Positions 26,457 through 34,659 of a stretch of 37,438 nt of DNA are shown piece by piece (positions within the stretch are counted from its first letter, which is position 1; each line of letters starts with the position of its first letter). This DNA is from Planctomycetota bacterium (lineage in GTDB: Bacteria > Planctomycetota > Planctomycetia > Pirellulales > Pirellulaceae), in the NCBI GenBank assembly GCA_003695565.1, contig RFIQ01000555.1, forward strand, positions 1 through 37,438, read 5' to 3'. Made by a program: the position numbers and the translations under genes. Under the pieces are notes generated by a model, which had not been told where the DNA came from, searched no databases, and saw only the letters and a list, made by a program, of their open reading frames with translations.

Positions 26457-27551
26457 ATGATGGTGCAACCAGAGGAAGACAAAGCGGCGGACGATTCGGG
26501 AGCCGCTGGGGAACGGAGCCATGATAAAGAGGCCTTGGAGGCGCTGAGCCGCCACGTCGAGCGGATCAAGAACGAGTTGGCCCAGACCATCGTCGGACAA
26601 CAGGAGGTCATCGAGCAGTTGCTGGTCGCCCTGCTGGCAGGTGGGCATGTGCTCCTAGTCGGAGTGCCCGGACTGGCGAAGACTCTGCTCGTATCCAGCC
26701 TGGCGCGGTCGATGGATTTGACGTTCCATCGCATTCAGTTCACGCCCGATCTGATGCCGCCGGATATCACTGGAACAGAGGTGTTGCAGGAGGATCGTTC
26801 GACCGGCGCGCGTGAATTCCGGTTCATACCGGGTCCGATCTTCGCCAACGTGGTCCTGGCCGACGAGATCAACCGAACGCCACCGAAAACGCAGGCCGCA
26901 TTATTGGAGGCGATGCAAGAGCATCAAGTTACCGCGGCGGGCCGGCGGCACGACTTGCCCAGCCCGTTCTTCGTCCTGGCAACTCAGAACCCGATCGAGC
27001 AAGAGGGGACGTATCCTTTACCCGAGGCACAATTGGATCGGTTCATGTTCAATGTGCTGGTCGATTATCCCGACCAGGCGGAGGAGGTGGAAATCGTTTT
27101 GCGGACGACCAGCGATCACGTGCATCAGCCGCAATCCACGGTGTCTGGTGAGGAGCTGCTGCAACTGGCAGGGGTCGTGCGACGGATCGCTATCACGCCA
27201 GCATTGGCATTGACCGCCACGCAGATTGCCCGGCTGACGCGGCCCCGCGATGCGGCGGCCGATGATCTGGTGCGCCAGTACGTTCGGTGGGGGGCCGGAC
27301 CGCGAGCCAGTCAGTACATCGTATTGGGGGCCAAGGCGCGGGCCGCCATGCACGGCAGCCCCGTCGTGCGTCGGGAGGACATCGAGGCGGTGGCGCCCCC
27401 CGTATTGCGGCACCGCATGCGATTGAATTTCCAAGCCGAAGCGGCTGGGATCAGCGTCGAAGAAGTGATTCAGCACGTGTTGAGCAACGTCGATCGATCT
27501 TTGGAATCCGGGCCGACCAGTGAGCAGCTTGCAAAAGTACTTCGATCCTGA
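26457..27551 (+). CDS. MoxR-family AAA+ ATPase
   Basis: A 364-residue AAA+ ATPase of the MoxR family, which acts with vWA-domain proteins as a chaperone-like activator in assembling or activating enzyme complexes. Walker A is GVPGLAKT (residues 69-76), Walker B is VVLADEINR (Asp136, Glu137), sensor 1 is [15 protein letters not shown] (Asn178), and an arginine finger candidate is in EAQLDRF (Arg195). The helical lid follows to the C-terminus. The protein is soluble and cytoplasmic. ATG 26457 is followed by a second ATG at 26460; GAGG lies just ahead, so either is possible. It heads a plus-strand operon and its 3' end overlaps the DUF58 gene by 32 bases. This MoxR-DUF58-vWA order is standard for the family. 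Confidence 0.95.
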   Translation: MMVQPEEDKAADDSGAAGERSHDKEALEALSRHVERIKNELAQTIVGQQEVIEQLLVALLAGGHVLLVGVPGLAKTLLVSSLARSMDLTFHRIQFTPDLMPPDITGTEVLQEDRSTGAREFRFIPGPIFANVVLADEINRTPPKTQAALLEAMQEHQVTAAGRRHDLPSPFFVLATQNPIEQEGTYPLPEAQLDRFMFNVLVDYPDQAEEVEIVLRTTSDHVHQPQSTVSGEELLQLAGVVRRIAITPALALTATQIARLTRPRDAAADDLVRQYVRWGAGPRASQYIVLGAKARAAMHGSPVVRREDIEAVAPPVLRHRMRLNFQAEAAGISVEEVIQHVLSNVDRSLESGPTSEQLAKVLRS

Positions 27552-28428
27552 AACGCTGGCTCACATCCAGCCCCTGGGGTTGCGTGCCATGACCCTGGTC
27601 GAGGGCCTGATGGCCGGCCTGCACCGAAGTCCCTTGCGCGGTCAGTCGATCGAGTTTGCGCAACATCGTGAGTATGCTGCGGGAGACGACTTGCGGCAAG
27701 TCGACTGGAAGGTGTTTGCCAAGAGCGACCGGTATTACGTCAAGCAGTATGAGGACGAGACCAATCTGGTGTGTTACCCCATGATCGACGTCAGCGAAAG
27801 CATGGCGTACCGCGGCGCATCGGCACCGATGAGCAAGTTCGACTACGCCCAATTGATCGCTTGCGCCATCGCTTTCGTGGTAATCAACCAGCAGGATAGC
27901 AGCGGTCTGATCACCTTCAGCGATGGGGTTGAACAGTGGTTGCCCGCAACCAACGCTAGCCACATCTTTGAAGATTTTGTACGGGTGCTGGAAGACACGG
28001 CGCCCCGCCGTCCGACCGACTTGGAGGCAGTGTTGAAAGAAGTGGTGCAGCGTCTGCCGCGACCAGTGATGCTGATTTTGATTACCGATGCGCTAGAACG
28101 AGGGACTGCGTGGTACGACGCGCTCAAGATGGCTCGTTTCGCCGGACACGACCTGATCGTGGTGCAAGTGCTAGATCAGGACGAGATCCAGTTTCCCTTT
28201 GACCGCCGTACGCGGTTCGTGGGATTGGAGGGATTGCCGGAAGCAGTGACCGATCCAGCGATGATCGCCGCCGCGTATCGCCGCGCAATGGCCCAGGAAA
28301 TGGAAGGGCTGCGTCGCGCGTGCTTGCAGACGGAAGCCGATTTCTACCGCGCCACCACCAACCAGTCGCTGGTGCAATTCTTGCCTGATTTGCTGGCCCA
28401 GCGGTTATTGCGCAGGGGGAGCGGCTAG
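27520..28428 (+). CDS. DUF58 domain protein
   Basis: A 302-residue DUF58 protein, the usual partner of MoxR. The signature [33 protein letters not shown] (residues 49-81) is complete. A vWA-like fold follows with the MIDAS-type sequence MIDVSESM (Asp90, Ser92, Ser94), and [13 protein letters not shown] is the later acidic strand. There is no membrane segment. The GTG start at 27520 lies 32 bases inside moxR; the residues it adds ([15 protein letters not shown]) are typical for the family, so the long overlap is genuine and suggests coupled translation. It is followed after two bases by the BatA-like gene, whose ATG begins at 28431. Its role is inferred from its neighbours: an adaptor that links the ATPase to the membrane-bound vWA proteins. 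Confidence 0.93.
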   Translation: MSSLQKYFDPETLAHIQPLGLRAMTLVEGLMAGLHRSPLRGQSIEFAQHREYAAGDDLRQVDWKVFAKSDRYYVKQYEDETNLVCYPMIDVSESMAYRGASAPMSKFDYAQLIACAIAFVVINQQDSSGLITFSDGVEQWLPATNASHIFEDFVRVLEDTAPRRPTDLEAVLKEVVQRLPRPVMLILITDALERGTAWYDALKMARFAGHDLIVVQVLDQDEIQFPFDRRTRFVGLEGLPEAVTDPAMIAAAYRRAMAQEMEGLRRACLQTEADFYRATTNQSLVQFLPDLLAQRLLRRGSG

Positions 28429-28430
28429 CG

Positions 28431-30584
28431 ATGATGAACGTCTTTGCGGCGATCGGATTCGGCAGCGGATGGATGCTGGCTTGGGGCGCCGCAGCCGCGA
28501 TTCCCCTGGTCCTGCACCTGCTCAATCGCCGCCGTTTCGACGTGGTGCACTGGGCGGCCATGCATTTGCTGTTGCGCGTCCTGCAGAAGGAATCTCGGCG
28601 CGTCCGGCTGGAACAGTTGCTGTTATTGCTCACCCGCGTTGCCATCCTGGTGCTGCTGGCACTGGCATTGGCTCGTCCATTCTGGAACACCGCGGGCCAA
28701 CCGGTGGTCGAGGCGGGGCGGCCCCCCGTGGTCTGGGTGTTGGGGATCGATGCCTCGTACTCGATGGGCCGCAAGTCGACGGACGGCCGCTCCCTGATGG
28801 CGATGGCGAAGGCCCAGGCCGAACAGATCGTGCAGGAAGCGCGGGAGGGCGATGCCTTTGTCCTGCTCGAGATCGCCGCACCATGCCGGCCCCGTATCGC
28901 AGAACCAACGTTTGACCGCGGATTGACCGCTGCAGAACTCGGCCGGTTGCAGACTTTGGATACGGGCGCCGACATGCTGGGCTGCGCTGCGCTGATCGAG
29001 CAAGTTATCGACGATGTACTTCAGACCACCCATCTACCTCAGGACGTGCGGGTGGTGCTATTCAGCGATATGGGCGAAGACACATGGCAACCGGTGATGA
29101 ACGAACAGGCCGAAATCTGGCAGCGGATGTCGCGCCGGGCCGAGATCGTCATCCGGGCCCTCAAGCCATCGGCCGAACCGAATCTAGCAGTGACCGACAT
29201 GCAGCCCGATGCCTTGCGGTCGTTGGTCGGTACGCCGATCGGCGTGCAGGTTGTTGTTGAGAATCTTTCTGGCCAGGCGCGGTCCAATCTCCCCGTGCAA
29301 CTGCTGCTGGAAGACAAGACGGTGGCTTCGGAGTCCGTGGATCTGGAACCATACGGAGCGGCATCGGTTGGTTTCTCGATCCGATTGCCGACGGAAGGCC
29401 TGGCCGTGTTGGCTTGCGAGATCCCCGACGATGCGCTGACCGCGGATAACGAGCGGTTCTTGACCGTCGAGGCGGTGGGTTCGACTCGAATCTTGATTCT
29501 GGAAGAGCGTCCAGGCAGCGGTAAGTTGCTGGAAATCGCCCTGCAACCGACGCCGCAGGCGGAAAATGGCTGGTCCGTGCGAACAATGACTCCGCTGGAC
29601 GCCATCGGTCAAGACCTGGCGCAGTGGAACGTGGTCGTGCTGGACGACGGTGTAGAGGTCACTCCTGAATTGTTCGACGCTTTGGTGCACTTCGTAGAAA
29701 ACGGAGGGGGCGTTGTTTGTATGTTCGGGCCGCGGAGCGATCCACAAGCCTGGCAGGACTTGGCCGGCGGCGCAGCCACCGAGTGGTTGGGATTTCGATT
29801 GGTGGAGCCGTCCCCGCAGGGCGACTGGCGAGTCGATCCGCTGGAATATCGCAGTCCGGTCGTGGCACCCTTCGCCGGGTTTCCGGCAGCAGGATTGCTG
29901 ACTACGCCGATTTTTCGCTTTTGGAAGATCGAGCCCACCGCGCCGCAGGTGCTGGAAATCGATGCGGGGTTGCAGGGCGACGCACCGTGGATCGTGCATC
30001 GCCGGTCGGGGCATGGAATGGTGGTCAGTTGGCTGTCGGCACCGGAAGCCGGATCGGTCCAGCAGGGAGTGGCCTGGAACGCCATCGCTGCCTGGCCCAG
30101 CTTTGTTCCCTTGCTGCAGCAATCGGTGCGAATGGTGCTCGACGCTGGCCAGGCCGCCCTCAACCGCACCGTCGGCGAGTCGCTGGATGGTTTTGCCCCC
30201 GGGGACGTACAAGGCCACATCACGATCACCGATCCCACTGGCCAGGAGCATTCCCTGGTTCCCGCGCAGCGACCCGACGGACGCCGCGTGTGGAGGTTCG
30301 ACCATACGGACTGGCGGGGCGTTTATCGAGTCCAAGCCGATGCGGCGCGGGTGCTGCCTTACTCGGTGAACATCGATGTGCAGCAAAGCAGGGCCAGCAC
30401 AGTGGAACCGTCCGTACTACCCATCGCTAGCAAATCGGCAACACCCAGCCGACCACTCGATGGTGCCCGCGCCAGCCAGACGCCCGTCCAGCAATCGATG
30501 GCCCGATGGTTGTTGGTGGCCATGTTGGCATTGATGGCGTGCGAAAATCTGCTGGGAATCTATATCGGGAGGCGCGCCCAATGA
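28431..30584 (+). CDS. BatA-like membrane protein with vWA domain
   Basis: A 717-residue protein. The N-terminal BatA/aerotolerance-type domain has membrane segments at about residues 12-30 (AAAAIPLVLHLLNRRRFD junction) and 62-82 (LLLLLTRVAILVLLALALARPFW). A vWA domain follows, with the metal-ion site GIDASYSMG (Asp107, Ser109, Ser111). Then come a large extracytoplasmic beta-rich region with a glutamine amidotransferase-like segment (ILILEERPGSGKLLEIALQ to GGGVVCMFG), and a C-terminal membrane helix WLLVAMLALMACENLLGIYIG (about 694-714). The ATG has GGGGGAG 11 bases upstream. It shares an ATGA with the next gene. In Bacteroidetes, Bat proteins are tied to oxidative-stress tolerance; the role here is inferred. 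A likely view is a membrane scaffold with MoxR bound on the cytoplasmic side. Confidence 0.92.
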   Translation: MMNVFAAIGFGSGWMLAWGAAAAIPLVLHLLNRRRFDVVHWAAMHLLLRVLQKESRRVRLEQLLLLLTRVAILVLLALALARPFWNTAGQPVVEAGRPPVVWVLGIDASYSMGRKSTDGRSLMAMAKAQAEQIVQEAREGDAFVLLEIAAPCRPRIAEPTFDRGLTAAELGRLQTLDTGADMLGCAALIEQVIDDVLQTTHLPQDVRVVLFSDMGEDTWQPVMNEQAEIWQRMSRRAEIVIRALKPSAEPNLAVTDMQPDALRSLVGTPIGVQVVVENLSGQARSNLPVQLLLEDKTVASESVDLEPYGAASVGFSIRLPTEGLAVLACEIPDDALTADNERFLTVEAVGSTRILILEERPGSGKLLEIALQPTPQAENGWSVRTMTPLDAIGQDLAQWNVVVLDDGVEVTPELFDALVHFVENGGGVVCMFGPRSDPQAWQDLAGGAATEWLGFRLVEPSPQGDWRVDPLEYRSPVVAPFAGFPAAGLLTTPIFRFWKIEPTAPQVLEIDAGLQGDAPWIVHRRSGHGMVVSWLSAPEAGSVQQGVAWNAIAAWPSFVPLLQQSVRMVLDAGQAALNRTVGESLDGFAPGDVQGHITITDPTGQEHSLVPAQRPDGRRVWRFDHTDWRGVYRVQADAARVLPYSVNIDVQQSRASTVEPSVLPIASKSATPSRPLDGARASQTPVQQSMARWLLVAMLALMACENLLGIYIGRRAQ

Positions 30585-32884
30585 ACGGTGAGGCGGGCGC
30601 CGCATCCCCGGTGGGGTTGGAGCAGACCCTGGAACCGGCCTGGCACATGCCACTCTGGTTCTGCATCGTCTATGCGGTCGCTGTGGTGGCTTTCGCCAGT
30701 TGGGTGTACGCGCGCGAACGTGGGAGGGCGAATAAATGGATGCGCGCGGCGCTGGTCGTACTGCGGAGCAGCCTGTTCTTTATCGTATTGTGGATGCTGG
30801 CGGGCTGGACACGGCAGCAGTTCGAAACCCAACCCCCCGAGCTGGCGATCGTCCTGGACCGCTCGGCCAGCATGGCGACGGCCGACATCGAACCGGCAGG
30901 GGGACGAAGCCCGTCTGCCGCCCAGCCACGTTTTGAATGGGCGGTGCAGTCGCTGACGGAAATCGATGACCGGCAAAAGGCGACCTTGCGCCGCCGGTAT
31001 CGCATCCGTGGTTTTACCGTGGCGGAGGCATTGGATCCGGTGGGAGATATTCTGGCCCGCGACGAGCTGGCCCCTCTGGCCGCTGACGGCCAGGAGAGCC
31101 GATTGGGAGACGGATTGATCCAGGTGATCCGGCGCCAAACCGGTCGCGGGACAGCGGCCATCGTGTTCCTCTCCGACGGAATCAACACCCATGGGAGCAC
31201 CCTGCAGGAAGCCGCGCAGGCCGCACGCCGCGGCGCCGTGCCCATCTACGCCGTGCTGACTGGACGGGCCCAGGCCATCCCCGATTTGCGAATCGCGGAG
31301 TTCATGATGGACCGAGACGTGTTTCTTGGGGATCGCGTCGTTACGGAGGTCGTCGTCGCAGGAACCAACGTGCCAGCTTCCGATGTGACAGTAGCGCTGG
31401 TCGACGGGCAGACCCAACGGACCTTGGATCAGCAACGGGTCCGATTGGAAGGCGCTCGGGCGCAACAGAATGTACGGCTCGATTTTGTCCCGCAGCGAGC
31501 GGGAGAAATCCCGTTGCGGATCGAGGTGCGACCGCTGACAGAGGAAGTGGATGTCGACAATAACCGTCAGGAAACATCGGTCCGCGTACAGGATCGTGAA
31601 ATCTCCGTGCTGATCGTGTCGGATCAACCGAGTTACGAGTTTCGGTTTCTGAAGAACCTTCTGCAGCGCGTGCGGGGAGAAGGCGATGCACCGACGAGTT
31701 CGTTTGCGCTGCGTTGCGTCCTGCAGCGGGCCGATGCAGGCTATGTCCGTGAAGACCCCACAGCCATTCGTTTGACGCCCAGCGACGAAGACGAGATCAA
31801 TCGATTCGATGCCTTCGTGTTCCTCGATTGCGATCCCGCTTTGATCAGCCGCCGTTCCCAGGAGCTGATCTATGCCGCAGTGGTCGAACGCGGTGCAGGA
31901 TGCATTTTCGCCAGCGCCGACCCGACGTTTTGGACGGAACTCTCCGCCTGGCCGTTGGGTGATTTGCTGCCTCTGGCCGGCCCGCCTGCCGAATTGACGC
32001 TGATCGCGGATCAGCCGTTTCGCTGGCAGCCAACTCCGCTGGGGCTCGGCGTCTTACCCATGCAATTGGAATCCAGCGATGAGGAATCTATGACCATTTG
32101 GCGGCAACTGCCGAAGTTGCTGGCCCGTAGCCCACTTGGTTCGTTACGGCCGGCCGCTCAGGTCCTGGCCACTACCATGCCGGGTGATCAGCCGGTGTTG
32201 GTTTCGATGTATGCGGGCGCGGGACGAGTTGCCCTGCAGGCGACCGATGAAACCTATCGCTGGGCGACATTTCTGGGGTCCGATCTGTACTACCAACGCT
32301 ATTGGGGGCAGATGTTGCGGTGGTTATCGCGCGGCAAATTGGCGCCGCCGGAGCAGGAGTCGCAGTTGGTGGTGCAACCGCGACAAGCCGCCTTTGGGCA
32401 ACCCGTACGCGTCGATGTGTTATTGGGCACCGAAGTGGCTGAAGCCGATTTGCCATCTCATGTACAAGTGTCGATCACCGGAATGCGTCAAACCGGTCTG
32501 GTGCTGAATCGTGATGCCAATGATCGTCGCCGATATAGCGGCACCATCGATGACTTGCCTCCCGGGCAATACCGCGTGCTGGTGACTCAACCCGCGGCGG
32601 CGGGCGATTTGAATCAACCGTTGGAAGTCGCTCCGCCGCCGAGCGAGAGCACCAATTTGCAGCCGGACGTGGAAGCCATGCGACAATTGGCGGACGTTTC
32701 TCGCGGTCGATTCTTTGAATACCCAGAGTTCCAAAGCATGTTGCGTCAACTCCCACCCGGCCGGGCTGCCCGGATCGGGAATCTACCGCCGGAGCCGGTG
32801 TGGAATCATCCTTGGGTGGCTGCGTTGTTCGTGATGCTGATCACCACGGAATGGTTGTTGCGCCGTCGGTGCCGCATGGTGTAA
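30581..32884 (+). CDS. vWA-domain membrane protein
   Basis: A 767-residue protein. Two N-terminal membrane segments (about 24-41 and 55-75) precede a vWA domain with MIDAS motif VLDRSASMA (Asp93, Ser95, Ser97) and the later TAAIVFLSDGINTHG. The remaining two-thirds is a beta-sandwich and glutamine amidotransferase-like region (FDAFVFLDCDPALIS, GAGCIFASADPTFW), then a C-terminal membrane helix PWVAALFVMLITTEWLLRRR. ATG 30581 shares ATGA with the BatA-like stop and has GGGAGG seven bases upstream; the frame open from 30506 is rejected. It is the fourth and last gene of the MoxR operon. The two vWA proteins share an architecture, which suggests a duplication and a heteromeric complex. A 71-base gap separates its stop from the convergent NosR-like gene. 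Confidence 0.92.
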   Translation: MNGEAGAASPVGLEQTLEPAWHMPLWFCIVYAVAVVAFASWVYARERGRANKWMRAALVVLRSSLFFIVLWMLAGWTRQQFETQPPELAIVLDRSASMATADIEPAGGRSPSAAQPRFEWAVQSLTEIDDRQKATLRRRYRIRGFTVAEALDPVGDILARDELAPLAADGQESRLGDGLIQVIRRQTGRGTAAIVFLSDGINTHGSTLQEAAQAARRGAVPIYAVLTGRAQAIPDLRIAEFMMDRDVFLGDRVVTEVVVAGTNVPASDVTVALVDGQTQRTLDQQRVRLEGARAQQNVRLDFVPQRAGEIPLRIEVRPLTEEVDVDNNRQETSVRVQDREISVLIVSDQPSYEFRFLKNLLQRVRGEGDAPTSSFALRCVLQRADAGYVREDPTAIRLTPSDEDEINRFDAFVFLDCDPALISRRSQELIYAAVVERGAGCIFASADPTFWTELSAWPLGDLLPLAGPPAELTLIADQPFRWQPTPLGLGVLPMQLESSDEESMTIWRQLPKLLARSPLGSLRPAAQVLATTMPGDQPVLVSMYAGAGRVALQATDETYRWATFLGSDLYYQRYWGQMLRWLSRGKLAPPEQESQLVVQPRQAAFGQPVRVDVLLGTEVAEADLPSHVQVSITGMRQTGLVLNRDANDRRRYSGTIDDLPPGQYRVLVTQPAAAGDLNQPLEVAPPPSESTNLQPDVEAMRQLADVSRGRFFEYPEFQSMLRQLPPGRAARIGNLPPEPVWNHPWVAALFVMLITTEWLLRRRCRMV

Positions 32885-32955
32885 ACCGGCTGCCCAACTC
32901 GCCTGCTGCCAGACATCGACGGTGGATCATCACAGTGCAGTTGCCGGGGACCGTC

Positions 32956-34659
32956 TCAGCGAAGCCACTGAATGACGAGTGCCAATCCGACCAATCCCAG
33001 GGCAAACCAATCGCGGGTGCTCCACCGGTCACTGTGCGATGTGAACCGCAAATACTCGAGCAGGGCCCCGGTGGGACATCCGTACCGGCAATACGCCATC
33101 GGCACGAACCGGGAGGCGACGATCCCCACCACAGCCACGGTTATCGTCCCCCATCCCGCAATGCGGAAGACCCACGCATTAAATGGTTCGATCGCCACCA
33201 AACTCAATGGCAAAGGGAAGGCGGCGACCACCACGACCAGGGCTACCAGGCCTGCCGGAACCAACCGCAGCAAGCGGTCAGCCCAGCGGGGAACATGCCA
33301 TCGCCTCCGCCGGGGACGGATCCACTGCTGCAGCGCTCCGTGAGGGCAGACATGGTGGCAGTAAAAATTCCGCCCGGTAAAGATGGGCACCAGCAGGGCC
33401 GCGGCCGACAACGCGACCAGTCCCGCCGCCGTGCGCCACGGCACCCCGTGCTGGCTCCAACCGGCCACGAGCGCCATGGAGAGGAAGTCCCCGTTGATCA
33501 GCCCGAGGTATCCGACCACCACAGCCTGGTAGCTCAGCCGCACCCACCGGCGGCCGCGCCAACGCGAGAAGGCCAGCACTACGCCAGTCAGCACGACCAG
33601 GGTGGTTCCCACGTTTCGGTCCAACCACGGTGATGCGCGCTGGGTGGGCTGAGCCACCCGGTCGGTCGCCTCCAGGCTGCGGCGGGCCGCAGCGAACACA
33701 CCGTCAGCCACCGCCACGCTGGTCATGGTCGCGCCGGAAACACCCTCGATTTCGGCGGATTGCACGTCCATGGCCGCTAATTCGGCCAGCGACCGACCTT
33801 TGAGCAAGCTATTGAAATAGCGGTCCTCGCGCACGTAATCGACATAGGGCAGATTGTCGTAACTCGGGCCCACCGCCATGCTCTGGACGATCCGCTCGGC
33901 ATTCAAGAAAACCAGGGTGTCCGTGGGGCCCTGGTAACCGATGATTTGGTCGGCGGCCGGGCTGGTACGGAGAATCCACCCCAACAGGCGATCGGCGGAA
34001 TCGATTACCCGCCACAAACCGTGCGGGTGGTCAGGGGCAACGATCCGAGCGGCTGCGGGCCACTGGCGCCGTACCGTCTCCAGAGGTGGTGGATCGGGAA
34101 ATCGCAGCGAGACGGGGCGGCCACCCAGGCGGCGGTAAACCCCTTCCAGAATCGCCAGGGACGTGAGGGTGGCGCCGGAAACGGCATCGAAGGCGGTTAC
34201 GCGAGCATAATTCTCCGGCTGCAACCCCCGGAACTGCGCCCAGAACGTTGGCGAAGCCTGAACCTGATCGACGTGCTCGACGGTATCGCCGCTAGAGAGG
34301 ATAGTCGCTCCAGCCAGGGTTCCTTCTGCGGAAATCCCCAGCAAGACGTTGGTGCTTCCTGAAAAACCCACGATCGGATCGCTGGCCGGAGAGGTCTGCA
34401 GCACGGTGCCCAACGCTCGTCCGGTTGCATCGCTGACCTGCCATTGGTCGCCGTCGGCCGCCAATCGCTTAGCGGAAGGGAAGATCCGCTGTACATCCTC
34501 CAGAGCCGGGGGTGCCAGCCCTGGCCCGGTCTCCTCGGAGCGAGACATCAGACCAGCGTGTTGTGCACGGATTAGCACAAGAATCGCCACGAACATCGCC
34601 ACGCGCAGACTATGCACGGCGATGTTTCTGCTACGAAACTTTCCTCCCCTGCGCGTCAT
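32956..34659 (-). CDS. NosR-like membrane flavoprotein with two FMN-binding domains
   Basis: A 567-residue integral membrane protein. An N-terminal membrane helix (VAMFVAILVLIRA) is followed by two tandem extracytoplasmic FMN-binding domains. Each ends in the covalent-attachment motif: DAVSGATLTS (residues 158-167, acceptor candidate Thr166) and EGVSGATMTS (305-314, Thr313). This is the NqrC/RnfG/NosR flavinylation motif used by ApbE. The C-terminal half has about five membrane helices and two CxxxCP motifs, CHHVCPHGAL (Cys434, Cys438) and CRYGCPTGAL (Cys524, Cys528), as in NosR and NapH. The C-terminal ferredoxin domain of NosR is absent. No ApbE gene is in the window, and nos genes are absent, so nitrous-oxide reduction is not indicated. 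The ATG shares ATGA with the stop of the FAD oxidoreductase gene. Confidence 0.94.
   Translation of the reverse strand: MTRRGGKFRSRNIAVHSLRVAMFVAILVLIRAQHAGLMSRSEETGPGLAPPALEDVQRIFPSAKRLAADGDQWQVSDATGRALGTVLQTSPASDPIVGFSGSTNVLLGISAEGTLAGATILSSGDTVEHVDQVQASPTFWAQFRGLQPENYARVTAFDAVSGATLTSLAILEGVYRRLGGRPVSLRFPDPPPLETVRRQWPAAARIVAPDHPHGLWRVIDSADRLLGWILRTSPAADQIIGYQGPTDTLVFLNAERIVQSMAVGPSYDNLPYVDYVREDRYFNSLLKGRSLAELAAMDVQSAEIEGVSGATMTSVAVADGVFAAARRSLEATDRVAQPTQRASPWLDRNVGTTLVVLTGVVLAFSRWRGRRWVRLSYQAVVVGYLGLINGDFLSMALVAGWSQHGVPWRTAAGLVALSAAALLVPIFTGRNFYCHHVCPHGALQQWIRPRRRRWHVPRWADRLLRLVPAGLVALVVVVAAFPLPLSLVAIEPFNAWVFRIAGWGTITVAVVGIVASRFVPMAYCRYGCPTGALLEYLRFTSHSDRWSTRDWFALGLVGLALVIQWLR

Noticed and set aside
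26084-26734. A 216-codon minus-strand frame across the moxR start
   Set aside because: It is the shadow of moxR; the plus strand has an intact Walker A and family match.
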